Shown: piece by piece, positions 1 to 9,616 of the stretch | Position numbering within the stretch: position 1 is the stretch's first letter | Layout: each line of letters begins with the position of its first letter | Source: Rhynchopus sp. YZ270_cl-10 | Lineage: Eukaryota > Euglenozoa > Diplonemea > Diplonemida > Diplonemidae | Reading direction: 5' to 3' | DNA length: 64,000 nucleotides | Assembly: GCA_964035575.1 (NCBI GenBank) | Contig: OZ037847.1 | Coordinates: 1,448,001 to 1,512,000, forward strand | The notes under the pieces: model-generated | Seen by the model: only the letters and a program-made list of their open reading frames with translations | Database searches by the model: none | Told to the model about the DNA's origin: nothing | Translations under genes and position numbers: made by a program

Positions 1-1
1 C

Positions 2-1747
2 GGAGAGTGCATCGGGCTTGTGCTCAACAACGCGAACATCCTTTCGATGGAGCTCCAGATCGCACGCGACACGAAGGGGAACCTGCAGGCGATGCTGCCT
101 GTGCTGCAGCAGCAGGCGCTCAAGTGTGCGCTTGCCACAAAGCTGCAGAACCTTCTCATCGAGCTGAAGGACCCGCCGGAGCCGGAGCTGCTTGACGTGT
201 GCCTGCTGCTGCCCGTCAAGCACATTCTTCTCACCGTGTACTGCGACCGCAACCAGCTGGAGCGTGTTCTCCCGCCGTTCATTGACAAGCTGAAGAAGCT
301 GGACCCCCCGAGCCTGACCAGCGTCATGATTGACTACGGCAGGGGCTACGGCCGCGAGCACGGAATGTGCCGCGTGACCGGCCCTTGGTCGAAGTGCCAC
401 ATGGAGTGGGTGTCTGAGGACGAGGCTGACGAGGCAGCGGAGTGCCTGCGTGACCCCTCCGCGTCTTCAGCAATGCAGACTGGGCAGCACGCTGTGCCGG
501 GACGCTTCAGCCACATGCGCATTGCTGCTGAGGTATGGCCGCACTACCATCCAAACACCACCCACCACACCCCACCACCACCACCACCACCACCCAGGTC
601 GTGGGACGCCCCCTTGGCGAGCCCCCCATGCCCGACGCCATTGTCGTGCAGGACGCACAGCACCTGGTGCACGTCCTGCAGTCGCAGCAGATCCGCATCC
701 CAGGACGGACCACCATTGTCGTGCGTCCGTCGTCCCCTGGGCTGATGCAGGTGGACCTGTCGTCGGAGGTGCTGACTGTGGCGGGCGTTGAGTTCTCGTA
801 CTGCGACATCACCCTCGGGAAGGGTGTGGACCTGGTTGACTCTGTTGTGCGTGGCGGGATCCTGCGTCTGGGTGGCGGTGGTCTCACACAGAACACCCTT
901 ATTGGGACTGTGGTGGAGAACACTGAGGGCAGCGTGATCACGGGCAACAAGTTCGTGATGGAGAAGATGAGCCTGCCCGACAACGCGCAGGACAACCTCC
1001 TCATCATGAGCAGCACGAAGTCCGACTACACGCCGCTTAAGAACAACAACGTGCTCCTCCCCATCCCCAAGAAGGACCTCTCCTGGCACTCCCCCTCTGC
1101 GTACTTCGTCAAGAAGGAGAAGGTGCGCAACCAGGACATCTTCCCCGTGCAGGGTGAGGCAGCTGCCGTCAGGCTTGCAGCATTCGCGACCCTCGCGTCC
1201 AACATGAACGACCGGTATGTATCAGGTGACGATCACAGCGATTGTCGACATCATGACACCATCATAAAAATCAAAAACAGGGGTCTGATGGTGGTCCGTC
1301 CAGTTGCATACGGGTGCGACGTCAAGTCTGGCTCCAGCTGGGTATGTTAAAGCTAATAATAAAGCAAACACCTGATACAATCTGCAGGTCATGTTTGACA
1401 CGAGAGGCCCCAAGCTGAGTGACGCCCCCCAGCAGTGGTCTGCCGAGGGTGTTGCTGAGAAGGCGAGCGCGTCGATCTCAGCGTCGCTTGAGGAGCTGGC
1501 AAAGGTATGTCTTGCACAATGTGCGTCACGTCCTTGATGCGACCGTGCACCCCACAAACCTTTCTCCACGCAATTCAAAATAACACCACAGCACGGCTTC
1601 GCACACGGCAAGATCTCGCAAGACAACATCTACATTACACCCCAGAACAAGTGGGTGCTTGGACCCCCGTCCCCAGAAGCCCCCGCCGACCCCATGCAAG
1701 ATGGCGAGGCACTTCAGAAGGTTGTGAACTGGGCACTGAGCCAGTAA
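2..1747 (+). CDS. C-terminal part of a multidomain protein with beta-helix-like and kinase-like regions (5' truncated)
   Basis: The reading frame is open from base 2, so the start lies outside the window. Five exons join in frame: 2-532, 598-1214, 1281-1341, 1388-1504 and 1592-1747, giving at least 493 residues. Three introns start GTATGT and one GTATGG; all end in AG. The middle part (after exon 2 begins) is rich in short hydrophobic and glycine strands such as GGILRLGGGG and VITGNKF, which resembles a right-handed beta-helix. The last 120 residues look like a degenerate protein kinase lobe: EAAAVRLAAFATLAS, then VVRPVAYGCD, then HGFAHGKISQDNIYI, which matches the catalytic-loop pattern HGxIxxxNI but lacks the HRD aspartate. 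It is probably a pseudokinase or an inactive relative. Function is unknown. Exon joins are well supported; the domain calls are by eye. Confidence 0.75.
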
Positions 1748-2888
1748 AAAGTGTTATCAATCACTTTTTTCCCCCTCATTTCCCCCCCCATTTTTCTGTA
1801 TTAAAATTTTTTTTTGTTCTTTTTCCCTGAGTGCGTGGGTTTCTGGGGGAATTTTTTTTTTGGGAAAAGTGAAAAATGACTCACGATTTCAAAAAAAAAA
1901 AAGAATCAGTTCAATCAGATCGAACACAAAAGAATAGATGAACAGAGAGCTCAGAGGACTATCAAAATCAGTCAAATATTCCGGGGGGCAAAACGAAAAA
2001 ACTGCGTTGTCCCCAAAAACCATTAACACAAACGTACATCATATAATCAAAGCGTAGAATATCATTAACTACAATTACCCTTGAGAGCGAGCAACCTCAT
2101 CTTTGTTTTTTTTTTTTTTTTTAGTTTTTAGTTTTTTGTTTTTGAAAAAATCTCCCTTTTTCATCATTACTGCCTCCCTGGGGAGCAAAAATCATCGATC
2201 TGGGGGTGGGTACATCAGAGTTGGGGGTGGGGATTTCCTCTTTTTCCTTTCAGATTTTATGTTATGTGCACAATTTATCTTTCAAGATGCTTTTTTTTTG
2301 AGAAAATATTGGAAACTTCTCAATTCCAAATAATTTCTTGAAAAAAAAAATACGTGCTGCGTGAAGAGAAAGCTGTTTTGGAAATACACAGCAGAGAGAT
2401 GTCAGTCAGATTTCCCCCTGAATGTGTGTATTTTTTGTTTTTCATTTTTTTTGGGGGGTTTCAAAAACCGTCCTTCAATCATAAAACAGAAGAAAGATCA
2501 GCAGGAGTGGTTTTTTTTTTTGTGTGGTGAATCGCATCCTCGGGGGTGTGTACACAAAAAAATACCAAGTTTTCAACAATAAAATCTAACGAAACTAACT
2601 ATTATCCCTCCCCTTTACGTTACGTTAGGTGCACATACAGAGGGAGAAAAAATCATGACTGTTTTCCACTGCCACCGCCCATTTTTTTTTTCTCTCCCCC
2701 CCCGTGGCGTCTGTTCACGTTGGCTTTTTAGAGGGTGTTCCAAACACTATTCTGTACATGCACCAGAGCAGCAGGAATAGGTTCATGTACAGTAACTCGA
2801 CACGCTTTCCCCACATCTTCTTTTTGCAAGGTGACTGAAGCACAGAGTTGTTTCCATCTTCCAACTTTTTTACTCTTTTTTTTTTGCC

Positions 2889-2922
2889 CTAGGTGACTAA
2901 GTCTTTTACCGTTAGGATCATA
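2889..2922 (+). repeat. Degenerate HPA hairpin copy
   Basis: AGGTGACTAAG is followed after about 14 bases by TTAGGATCAT. The CTAA/TTAG stem and the HPA outer flanks are kept but the loop has diverged. Weak copy. Confidence 0.4.
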
Positions 2923-3615
2923 TTTTACCTACTTTTTTTCTCTCTTTTTTTTCTTTGTTTTCCCCCCCAAAAGGTGTGGTCACTACATCATTTTGCTATT
3001 GCGGGTCACAGGAGGCATTGTTCGTTCGGGAACCCCCCCTTCTGGTTTTTAGTTTCCCCCATTTTTTTTTTTGTGTTTCCGTCTTCTCTCTTTTGGGTTT
3101 TGGTGACGTTATGGTCCCTCCCCTCAACAAAATATACCCAACTCTTGTGAATTGATATGGGAGTGACCGAGTTGCCATCGAGAGAGGAAGAGGTGCTGCA
3201 AAAAAACAATAACTGCACAATTTTTCAGCACATTTTTTAGTTTTCAAACTAAGGGGGAAAATCTACATTTTCCGAGAAAAAGGGAGGCAAGGTCCCATCC
3301 AAAAAATGCCTGTTCAGGTAAAAAGATGGCGTTGGGTAGTTTGAAAAAAAATAATAAAAAAAAGCAACAACAAAAAAACGAAAACACAAAAGCTCTGTTG
3401 AATTTCCTTCCCCCCCTATTACCCCCTTTTTTTTTTTTCAATAAAAATTCTTCTCCTCCCCCTTTCCTTCTTTCTGCGACATCCAAGGGGGGTTTTCTAC
3501 CGAAGCCCTACCTATTTTTCAAACTTCACTTTATTTATAAAAAAAAAGATGTAAATGGGCGTGCCCTCACGAAAACACCCATTTTTTTTCGTCTCAGATT
3601 TCTTGCGTCAAAATA

Positions 3616-3731
3616 CCACCTGGTTTTTACCCCGCGTATAGCGCGTAAAGGCTGGGGAAAATGGGTGGGGTTTGGCCTATACGGGCCTTTCCGCGCTATA
3701 CGTGCCTATACGCGGGGTAAAAATCAGGTGG
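3616..3731. mobile_element. Short TIR element, CCACCTG family
   Basis: A 116-bp element begins CCACCTGGTTTTTACCCCGC and ends with its near-exact reverse complement. It is flanked on both sides by AAATA (3611-3615 and 3732-3736), a 5-bp target-site duplication. The inside is further palindromic around CGCGTATAG. Two relatives with the same terminal CCACCTGA are at 35226-35311 and 51698-51796. It has no coding capacity and is a MITE-like passenger of unknown superfamily. Confidence 0.7.
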
Positions 3732-4284
3732 AAATAGCAGAAAAAAGCAAAAAAAAACAAAATAGAAGAAAAACTGCGGTTCAGAGATTAGAGTCTCTTC
3801 ATGTGTGGGGGTTTTGGTTTTGGTTTTTCATTTTCATTTGAAGCTTTTCTTTTCATTTTTTATTCTGTAGCCAAAATTTTCAAAATTTTGCATTTTTTTT
3901 TTCTCCCCCAATATTATATAAACACGGGGGATATGGGAGGATAGGTTTTTTCTCTTTCTGACTTTTTTTTTTTTGTGTTGATATATTTTTTTCCGATTTG
4001 AAGTGTTGAAGTGAAATAGCAACAAAATAACGGGGTATCGAAACAAAAAGACTTACGTGGAAAAAGTGGAGAATTGTACTACAAAAACGTGGCAACACAA
4101 TAAACAACCTCCACTGTTCCATCAAAAAACAAAAAAAAAAACCAACCTTTGCAAAACAACAAAAATTTAAAAAAAAACAACAAAATGATACCCCCCCTAC
4201 CCTATCCCCACCTCCTGATACCCTGAACTGAGGAAACAGTCACTCGCTATGTATTTTCCCCCTCCCTGTAGCTTGACCTAGCTA

Positions 4285-4352
4285 AAGGCTTCGGCCGATA
4301 TTGAGTACAAATCCTTATACCAGTAGGTGTAAAGTGATTTTCGATACAACAA
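4285..4352 (+). repeat. HPC double-hairpin repeat
   Basis: Hairpin 1 is GGC-TTCG-GCC, a UUCG-type tetraloop. It is followed by ATTGAGTAC, a second hairpin with arms CTTATACC and GGTGTAAAG (one bulge) around AGTA, and then a GATTTTCGATACAAC tail. Confidence 0.6.
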
Positions 4353-4813
4353 AGAACAGACCAATTGAGACGTAGCCCTCCTAAAAAAGGGGGGTTTTCA
4401 CGTCTGATTTTTTTTCTAACTGATGAAAACCGGATTTTTTTGTCCAATATTTTTAGGTGAGGTGGGTCATCTTTCAATCATTTCTTTTTTTTTTTTCTTT
4501 TTTTACCCCGCCCCCTGCCCTTTGTGAAAAATAGAGCTGAGGGTGAGAGTCGATGGTGAAGAAAAATGAAAAAAGCGAAAAGAACTGTGTCTTACAGAAT
4601 GCAATATTGGGTTTCAAAACAGATGGACAATTTCAACAAAACAAAAGCAAAACAAAAAGTTCCAATCGAGTTTTAAATTCCAAATTGAAGGGGTGTTTTG
4701 TTGGAGGTGTGTCTCATATATAGTAGCAGAGAGGTGTTGTTTTATAAAGTAAAGAAATGATAGAAATGAGTTGGGGGGATTAGGAGGTTTAGTTTCGAAT
4801 GAAAAAAGAAAAA

Positions 4814-4857
4814 ATGTACAGATCCTGCACTAGCAGGTGATTGTCGACACAACAAAA
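4814..4857 (+). repeat. HPC repeat, second-hairpin portion
   Basis: GTACAGATCCTGC, loop ACTA, GCAGG, then TGATTGTCGACACAACAA. The stem CCTGC/GCAGG differs in sequence from the copy 0.5 kb upstream while still pairing. No first hairpin is evident. Confidence 0.6.
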
Positions 4858-5671
4858 TAAATGGGGTTGTATTGCAATAAAAGGTTGATTTCAGCAACAA
4901 ACTTCTGCCAAATTGCCAAAACAATCAAGAAAAATTGCAAAACAAAAAAAAACAACAAAAAAAAAGTATTCAAAAAAAAAAAAACCAAAAAAAAAAAAAA
5001 AAAAAAAAAAAAGAAAAAAAAAACACAAAACAAAAAATGTGGGTAATGATACTATCACAGGTGGTGATTACACTGTCGCAGAATTTCGAAAAAAAAAGAA
5101 TGAAATTCAAAATTCAAAAAAAACAAAAAAAAAACTCCCTATTCCCCAATCCTTCAACCCATCCCATATTTTTTTTTTTTTTGCAGTCGTCGTCATTGTT
5201 TCTGTTTTATTTTATACCCTGCCCTGTTTTCCTTTCTCTCTCTTTTTTTTTCCTGTCACGAGAAAAAACCAAAAAATAAAAACGGCAGAGAACTGGCAAA
5301 GCAAAAGAAGCAGATAAAAAAAAAACCAAAAATTATATACGCACAGTGCAAAAACAAAAAAAAGCAACAAAAAAATACAAAAAAAAGGTAAAACATACTC
5401 TACAAAAGACAAACAAAAAAAAAATAAAAAAAGAACAGGGGGTTACTTTGTATCATATTACAATAAGCCACACTGCACAAAAAAACTTATTCTTCTTTTT
5501 TATTCCTGGCACGCCATGAGGGGAGATCCACACTCCAAGTTCAGCCTGCCGTTTTGAGCAAAGATCTGCCCTGTTCCCTTCCCTCTGCTGATTTGCAACG
5601 TGCCTATTGCCACACATACCCTGTGCAACAACAAATGCAGGTTTTCACTTTTTGCATAAACACAAGACAAT

Positions 5672-7213
5672 ATGCGCCAGATGGCGACGTTAGCAGCAGT
5701 GGCCTGCGCACTGTGCTGCAGCGAGGTGGCAGGGCTGAGCATCCCTGGTGACTGCACGGTGCTGCCCGCATCTGGGTCGCAGACACACAAAGAGGGCTCG
5801 TCGCAGTACTCGAACGACGAAGACCTGTGCTGGAAGGTGCCTGCATGCGGGACAGGGTACGAGGTGACGGTATCGTTCTCGGCTTTCGATGTGGAGTCTG
5901 GGTACGACTTTGTGACGGTGTGGGCGGACAACGGGGCGGGTGTGTACAGCCAGGTGTCGCAGACGTCTGGGACGAGTGCCCCTGCAGATGCGAAGAACGG
6001 GGCACACGCAGTGGCGGTGCAGTTCAAGTCTGACTACAGTGTGACGCGCGCCGGGTTCACGTTTGCGTGGAGCTGTGTTGCGACAGAGACGCCGCCGCCC
6101 ACACCTGCACCCACAGCCGTGCCAACAGCCGTGCCGACACCTGCCCCCACAGCAGTGCCATGCCCACCACGTGTGCGCCACGCGTGGTCGCAGCTGTCGT
6201 GTGCAGACCGTGAACACTACATTGCGGCTGTGGCAGCACTGAAGACGCAGAAGCGGTCTGTGTACGACGCTATTGAGATGTCGCACGTGACGAACTCAGA
6301 GATTGCACACGGGACGTCTGCGTTCCTGCCGTGGCACAGGTGGTTTGTGCTCGGGTACGAGAACGCCCTGCGGTCGCTGCCTGGGTTCGAGTGTGTGACG
6401 GTGCCGTACTGGGACTGGGAGCAGGACATGAGCCTGCAGACGTGTGTGTGGAAGATGAACACGTTTGGGCCGACAAACCCGACTGGGACGACGGACAGCG
6501 CAACGTCCTGTGTGGACAAGGGTGTGGCTGCAGGGTGGACCACGTCGCAGCCGGGGAACCCATGCCTGAAGCGCCACAGCCCGATCTTTGGTGGGGGTCC
6601 GTACGGGGCGGCGAACGTGGGGAGGGAGGTTGTGGCCACAGACTACGCGTCCTTCAGCGCAGGGTACGAGTCAGGAGCACACCAGTCTGTGCACTCGTAC
6701 ATTGGGGAGACGATGACGACGAGCTGGAGCCCTGCAGACCCGCTGTTCTTCCTGCACCACGCAAACATCGACAGAACGTACGCCCTGTGGCAGGACTACC
6801 ACGGCTACAGCGCCGTTGCTGCAGGGAGCCTGACGGCAACACACTACGAGGCGAGGTACGAGGGCGGGGATGTGGCGGATGTGGCGCTCGACGCCACCCT
6901 GCCCTTTGCGCACGATGCCACGGGCACGACGAGCGAGTACCTCGCTGGAAGCATCAGCGCCCGCAGCCTGCACAACATCCAGGACATGCCTGGGGGCAAC
7001 AGCTACACCTACGGGGTCGACGGGTTGGCACGCTTTATTGTGGCCGAGTACGCGACGGCACCTGTGGGGGGCTGGACGTGGCTGGAGGAGGCGTCTGCCG
7101 CGCTCACCCCTGTCACGTGCTGTGGTGACGGCAGCGTTGACGACGGTGAGCAGTGTGACGACGGGAACACTGTTGATGGGGACGGCTGCTCCGCCACGTG
7201 CATGAGCACATGA
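5672..7213 (+). CDS. Secreted CUB-domain tyrosinase (type-3 copper oxidase)
   Basis: Intronless, 513 residues. A hydrophobic N-terminus (about 1-22; an ATG at 5681 is an alternative start) looks like a signal peptide. Residues about 28-135 form a CUB-like domain, followed by a Pro/Thr/Ala linker (140-163). The tyrosinase core follows. Copper site A includes H205, H213 and H222 in the FLPWHRWF context. Copper site B includes H337, H341 and the HH at 362-363 in DPLFFLHHANIDR. Tyrosinases oxidise phenols to o-quinones using O2. The C-terminus (about 483-513) is a compact Cys/Asp-rich repeat, CGDGxxDxGEQCDDGN, of the kind found in many bacterial and protist surface proteins. The protein is likely exported. 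The tyrosinase assignment is firm; the substrate is unknown. Confidence 0.93.
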   Translation: MRQMATLAAVACALCCSEVAGLSIPGDCTVLPASGSQTHKEGSSQYSNDEDLCWKVPACGTGYEVTVSFSAFDVESGYDFVTVWADNGAGVYSQVSQTSGTSAPADAKNGAHAVAVQFKSDYSVTRAGFTFAWSCVATETPPPTPAPTAVPTAVPTPAPTAVPCPPRVRHAWSQLSCADREHYIAAVAALKTQKRSVYDAIEMSHVTNSEIAHGTSAFLPWHRWFVLGYENALRSLPGFECVTVPYWDWEQDMSLQTCVWKMNTFGPTNPTGTTDSATSCVDKGVAAGWTTSQPGNPCLKRHSPIFGGGPYGAANVGREVVATDYASFSAGYESGAHQSVHSYIGETMTTSWSPADPLFFLHHANIDRTYALWQDYHGYSAVAAGSLTATHYEARYEGGDVADVALDATLPFAHDATGTTSEYLAGSISARSLHNIQDMPGGNSYTYGVDGLARFIVAEYATAPVGGWTWLEEASAALTPVTCCGDGSVDDGEQCDDGNTVDGDGCSATCMST

Positions 7214-7495
7214 AGACAGACACCAACACCACCCAGACACGTGCCCAAAACGCTTTTTCTTTAGGTGTGCTTTGTGCGCCTTCTCTTGTTTCACTATGAT
7301 AGTATCATTAGTTTTGCCAGGTTTTCTTTATTCCTGTTTTTTTTCCTTACCCCTGACTGCAACAGACAAACCCACCAGCGAACCCATGCTGGTGTGCGTG
7401 GTTGCGTCCCCCTCCCTCCCTTCCACCCCACCTGTACTCTTGTGCGGGAAGGCTTCGCAATGCAATCACGCTTGCACACCCTTCCTAGGGAGAAC

Positions 7496-7528
7496 AGACG
7501 CAGGTGTCCATTGAGGCACAGAGCGTCC
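7496..7528 (+). repeat. Hairpin repeat, copy 1 of a local pair
   Basis: GACGC and GCGTC close an inner GTGTCC/GGCAC stem. A near-identical copy lies at 7676-7712, 180 bp downstream. Both are in the 3' flank of the tyrosinase gene. Confidence 0.55.
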
Positions 7529-7675
7529 TCTCACCAACATTGCTACTCCCCTCTTATCCCCCTTCTGTTTTTATTTTCATATTTTTTGTCTGCATGAAAC
7601 ATTTCATGTCGCCACTGTGCATACGAATTCACTCCTTCGACTGCCCCTACCCCCACTCCTTATCCCTTACTCCGC

Positions 7676-7712
7676 AGACTGATGCAGGTGTCCATTGAGG
7701 CACAGAGCGTCT
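7676..7712 (+). repeat. Hairpin repeat, copy 2 of a local pair
   Basis: Same core as 7496-7528 (GCAGGTGTCCATTGAGGCAC identical). The outer stem here reads GATGC/GCGTC and still pairs through a G-T wobble. Confidence 0.55.
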
Positions 7713-8018
7713 TCTCATCACAGGGAAACGGAACGTGATTGGACAGGGGAGCAGAAGGGGGTGTTGATGCATGTTGTTGTGTCTTGTAAGATGTGTGGAC
7801 ACGCGGGACACATGCATATTTCAATATTTTTCTTTCGTTGAGGTGACTAACATAGGCTTAGGAGCATTTTACAGGCCTTTTTGTTTCCTTCTTTCGCAAT
7901 TATGTTTGAGTGTGTGCACCATTAGGTACACACTTTCTCGGCAACGCTTTTTTTAACGTTGATCAAGGAGAGTCTAAGGCCCTAGGCCTAGACGCATCCT
8001 TGCACAACTTTTCTTGTC

Positions 8019-8045
8019 AAGATGTGTGCGCAAGAGGCACATTCT
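8019..8045 (+). repeat. HPA hairpin, TGTGC variant
   Basis: AAGATG, then TGTGC, loop GCAAGAG, GCACA, then TTCTT. It lies about 420 bp upstream of the next gene. Confidence 0.55.
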
Positions 8046-8432
8046 TACAACTTTTCTGTTATAGTATCCACGCATTTTTATCTCCCCCTGATTCCCCCTT
8101 CCCTGCTGCTCGATGACAAAAGGAATACATTCACCCGTACGTTGTTTCTCTTTGCCAGCATTTTCCTATTAAAGATCTTTTCAAACCTTTCTTTTATAGC
8201 CAATCTTTTCTCCGGCTTTTCTAAAAAAAAGATTTTCCCCATCCCCTCTACAAATTTCCGCTACATCTGTGCACTACACCCAACTGATAATTTCTAACTC
8301 ACTTCACCCACCTCAAATACCCCCCACAAAAAACCTAGGTGTCAAACACGAACCACCCCATGTAACACACACCACACCGCCGAACTTTCCGTTTACATAA
8401 AGAACCCCCCACCCACTTTGAGGTTCCGTGCA

Positions 8433-8458
8433 TCCTTCTCCTTCTTTCCTTCCCAAAG
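8433..8458 (+). promoter_or_regulatory. Pyrimidine tract ending in AG before a start codon
   Basis: A C/T-rich run ends CCCAAAG five bases before the ATG at 8464. It could be a trans-splice acceptor, the 3' end of a 5'-UTR intron, or a promoter element. The sequence alone cannot decide. Confidence 0.4.
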
Positions 8459-8463
8459 ACACT

Positions 8464-9266
8464 ATGGGTGACGAACCATACAGCCCAATCTCTTTTGACC
8501 TTGAGGGCTTCGCTGCACTTTGCGAGGAGGTGTGCGCTGCGTCGGTGGAGATAGATGCCGATATGAGAAGGGTCTTAGAGGTGAAAGGCAAGGAGGAAGG
8601 TTGTGCTGAGTCTGCGGACGAAGGAGTTGTAGAGAACGATGGCATACCCTGTCCACTGTGCGCAGAAAAGCTGTCTGCACTCTCGGTCAAAGAAACGGAG
8701 CTCCTATCTGCGCAGCAGGAAAGCGCATTCCTCAAGCGACAGCTCACCAGGCTAGAGGAGTCGCTTGCGTCGCTGCAGTCAAAATCGCGTCAAGCCACAG
8801 AGCGGAGTACCTCTCTGGAAGCAGAGCTGTGTAAATTGAAGCAGGAAAAACCACGAAGGGAGCTTCAAGAACTCTCGGTATGCATTTTTTATGGAATAAA
8901 GCCGGTAGTAGCATGGAATGAAGAAAATATCAACACTTTCAAATTGTGCATGTGTTGACCCTCTCAAATACTTTCAATTCTGTGAACTGAAAGTATATGA
9001 ATCTAACTTTTAGAGCAGTCTGTGCATAGTTGTCCCCTGCGATATTACAAAACCCCCACCTTTGGGTGAAAGGGAAGGTGTTGCGGTTTTTTTTCCCCCT
9101 TCGAATTTCAGTTCGAAATATCTTCAACCCGCCCACCATCCCACAGACAAACCTCTCCCTCCGTGGCAAGCGCGTCTGGCAAGATAGCATAGGGCCCAGC
9201 GAACCCAACGGAGTGAACCCCCCCCCCCTTTCTCTCCAACCTGCGAAGCGGGTCAAAAACGGCTGA
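8464..9266 (+). CDS. Small acidic coiled-coil protein, unknown function
   Basis: Two exons, 8464-8877 and 9147-9266, join in phase 0 across a 269-nt intron (GTATGC...ACAG), giving 177 residues. Exon 1 is acidic, has one CPLC pair (about residue 62), and from about residue 75 to 137 is a heptad-like Leu/Glu/Lys coiled coil. Exon 2 is a short basic tail containing LSLRGKRVWQD and PAKRVKNG. The acceptor was chosen because it keeps the frame and gives a good CCCACAG site. No family recognised. The intron contains a CTGAAAGTATATGAATCTAA stretch that recurs near 45796 and 62925. Confidence 0.7.
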
Positions 9267-9298
9267 CATTTTTTTTTTTTGTCACCAATATTTTATTT

Positions 9299-9402
9299 GC
9301 ATGCCAATGAAGTGCTCTCTCTGGGGTTCGATAACCCAGCGGAGAACCAGTGTGCCTGCGTCCGCCGATGAACGGTGAGGCGTTTTGCACTTTCAAACTT
9401 CT
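9299..9402 (+). repeat. HPB repeat (T-loop-like hairpin plus GTGC/GCAC hairpin)
   Basis: GCATGCCAATGAAGTGCTC is followed by a hairpin with arms CTGGG/CCCAG around GTTCGATAA and outer CTC/GAG. Then come GTGCCTGCGTCCGCCGATG and GAGGCGTTTTGCAC. The 5' part is nearly identical to the copy at 18609-18704 in another gene's intron. It precedes the next gene. Confidence 0.7.
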
Positions 9403-9416
9403 CTTTTCTTTTTTTT

Positions 9417-9463
9417 AAATCTTTCCCTTCATCTCTCTCTCTCTCTCTCTCTATCCCCAATAG
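9417..9463 (+). promoter_or_regulatory. CT-repeat pyrimidine tract ending in AG
   Basis: (TC)n followed by CCCCAATAG, about 150 bp before the ATG at 9617. Same logic as the tract at 8433, but further from the start. Confidence 0.35.
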
Positions 9464-9616
9464 ACACCACTATGTTAGAAATTCATTACGCAAAAAACAA
9501 TGTCCCCTCTTCTTCCTCTTCTTCCTCTTCTTCCTCCTCCCCCATTTTCAGTACCACCCCTGCATCTATCACCCCCCCTCATCCAGACGGGGGCGCGTCA
9601 AAAAAAAAACACACAC

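Larger units (their letters stand above)
1748..5671. other. Gene-free A/T-rich spacer
   Basis: No credible gene is visible in 3.9 kb. The sequence is dominated by runs of T, A and C. It contains a 9-bp inverted repeat (2752-2760 with 2784-2792), one worn HPA hairpin, a 116-bp TIR element (3616-3731) and two HPC copies. Short open frames here are low-complexity Lys, Phe or Asn runs and are not credible proteins. Confidence 0.7.

Noticed and set aside
4861-5317. Lys-rich frames
   Set aside because: They come from A-runs in spacer DNA, with no domain, no splice sites and no codon bias.
9319-9350. tRNA gene, from the GGTTCGATAACC T-loop
   Set aside because: No acceptor stem, D-arm or anticodon arm can be placed in proper spacing, and the loop-closing pair is G-A.
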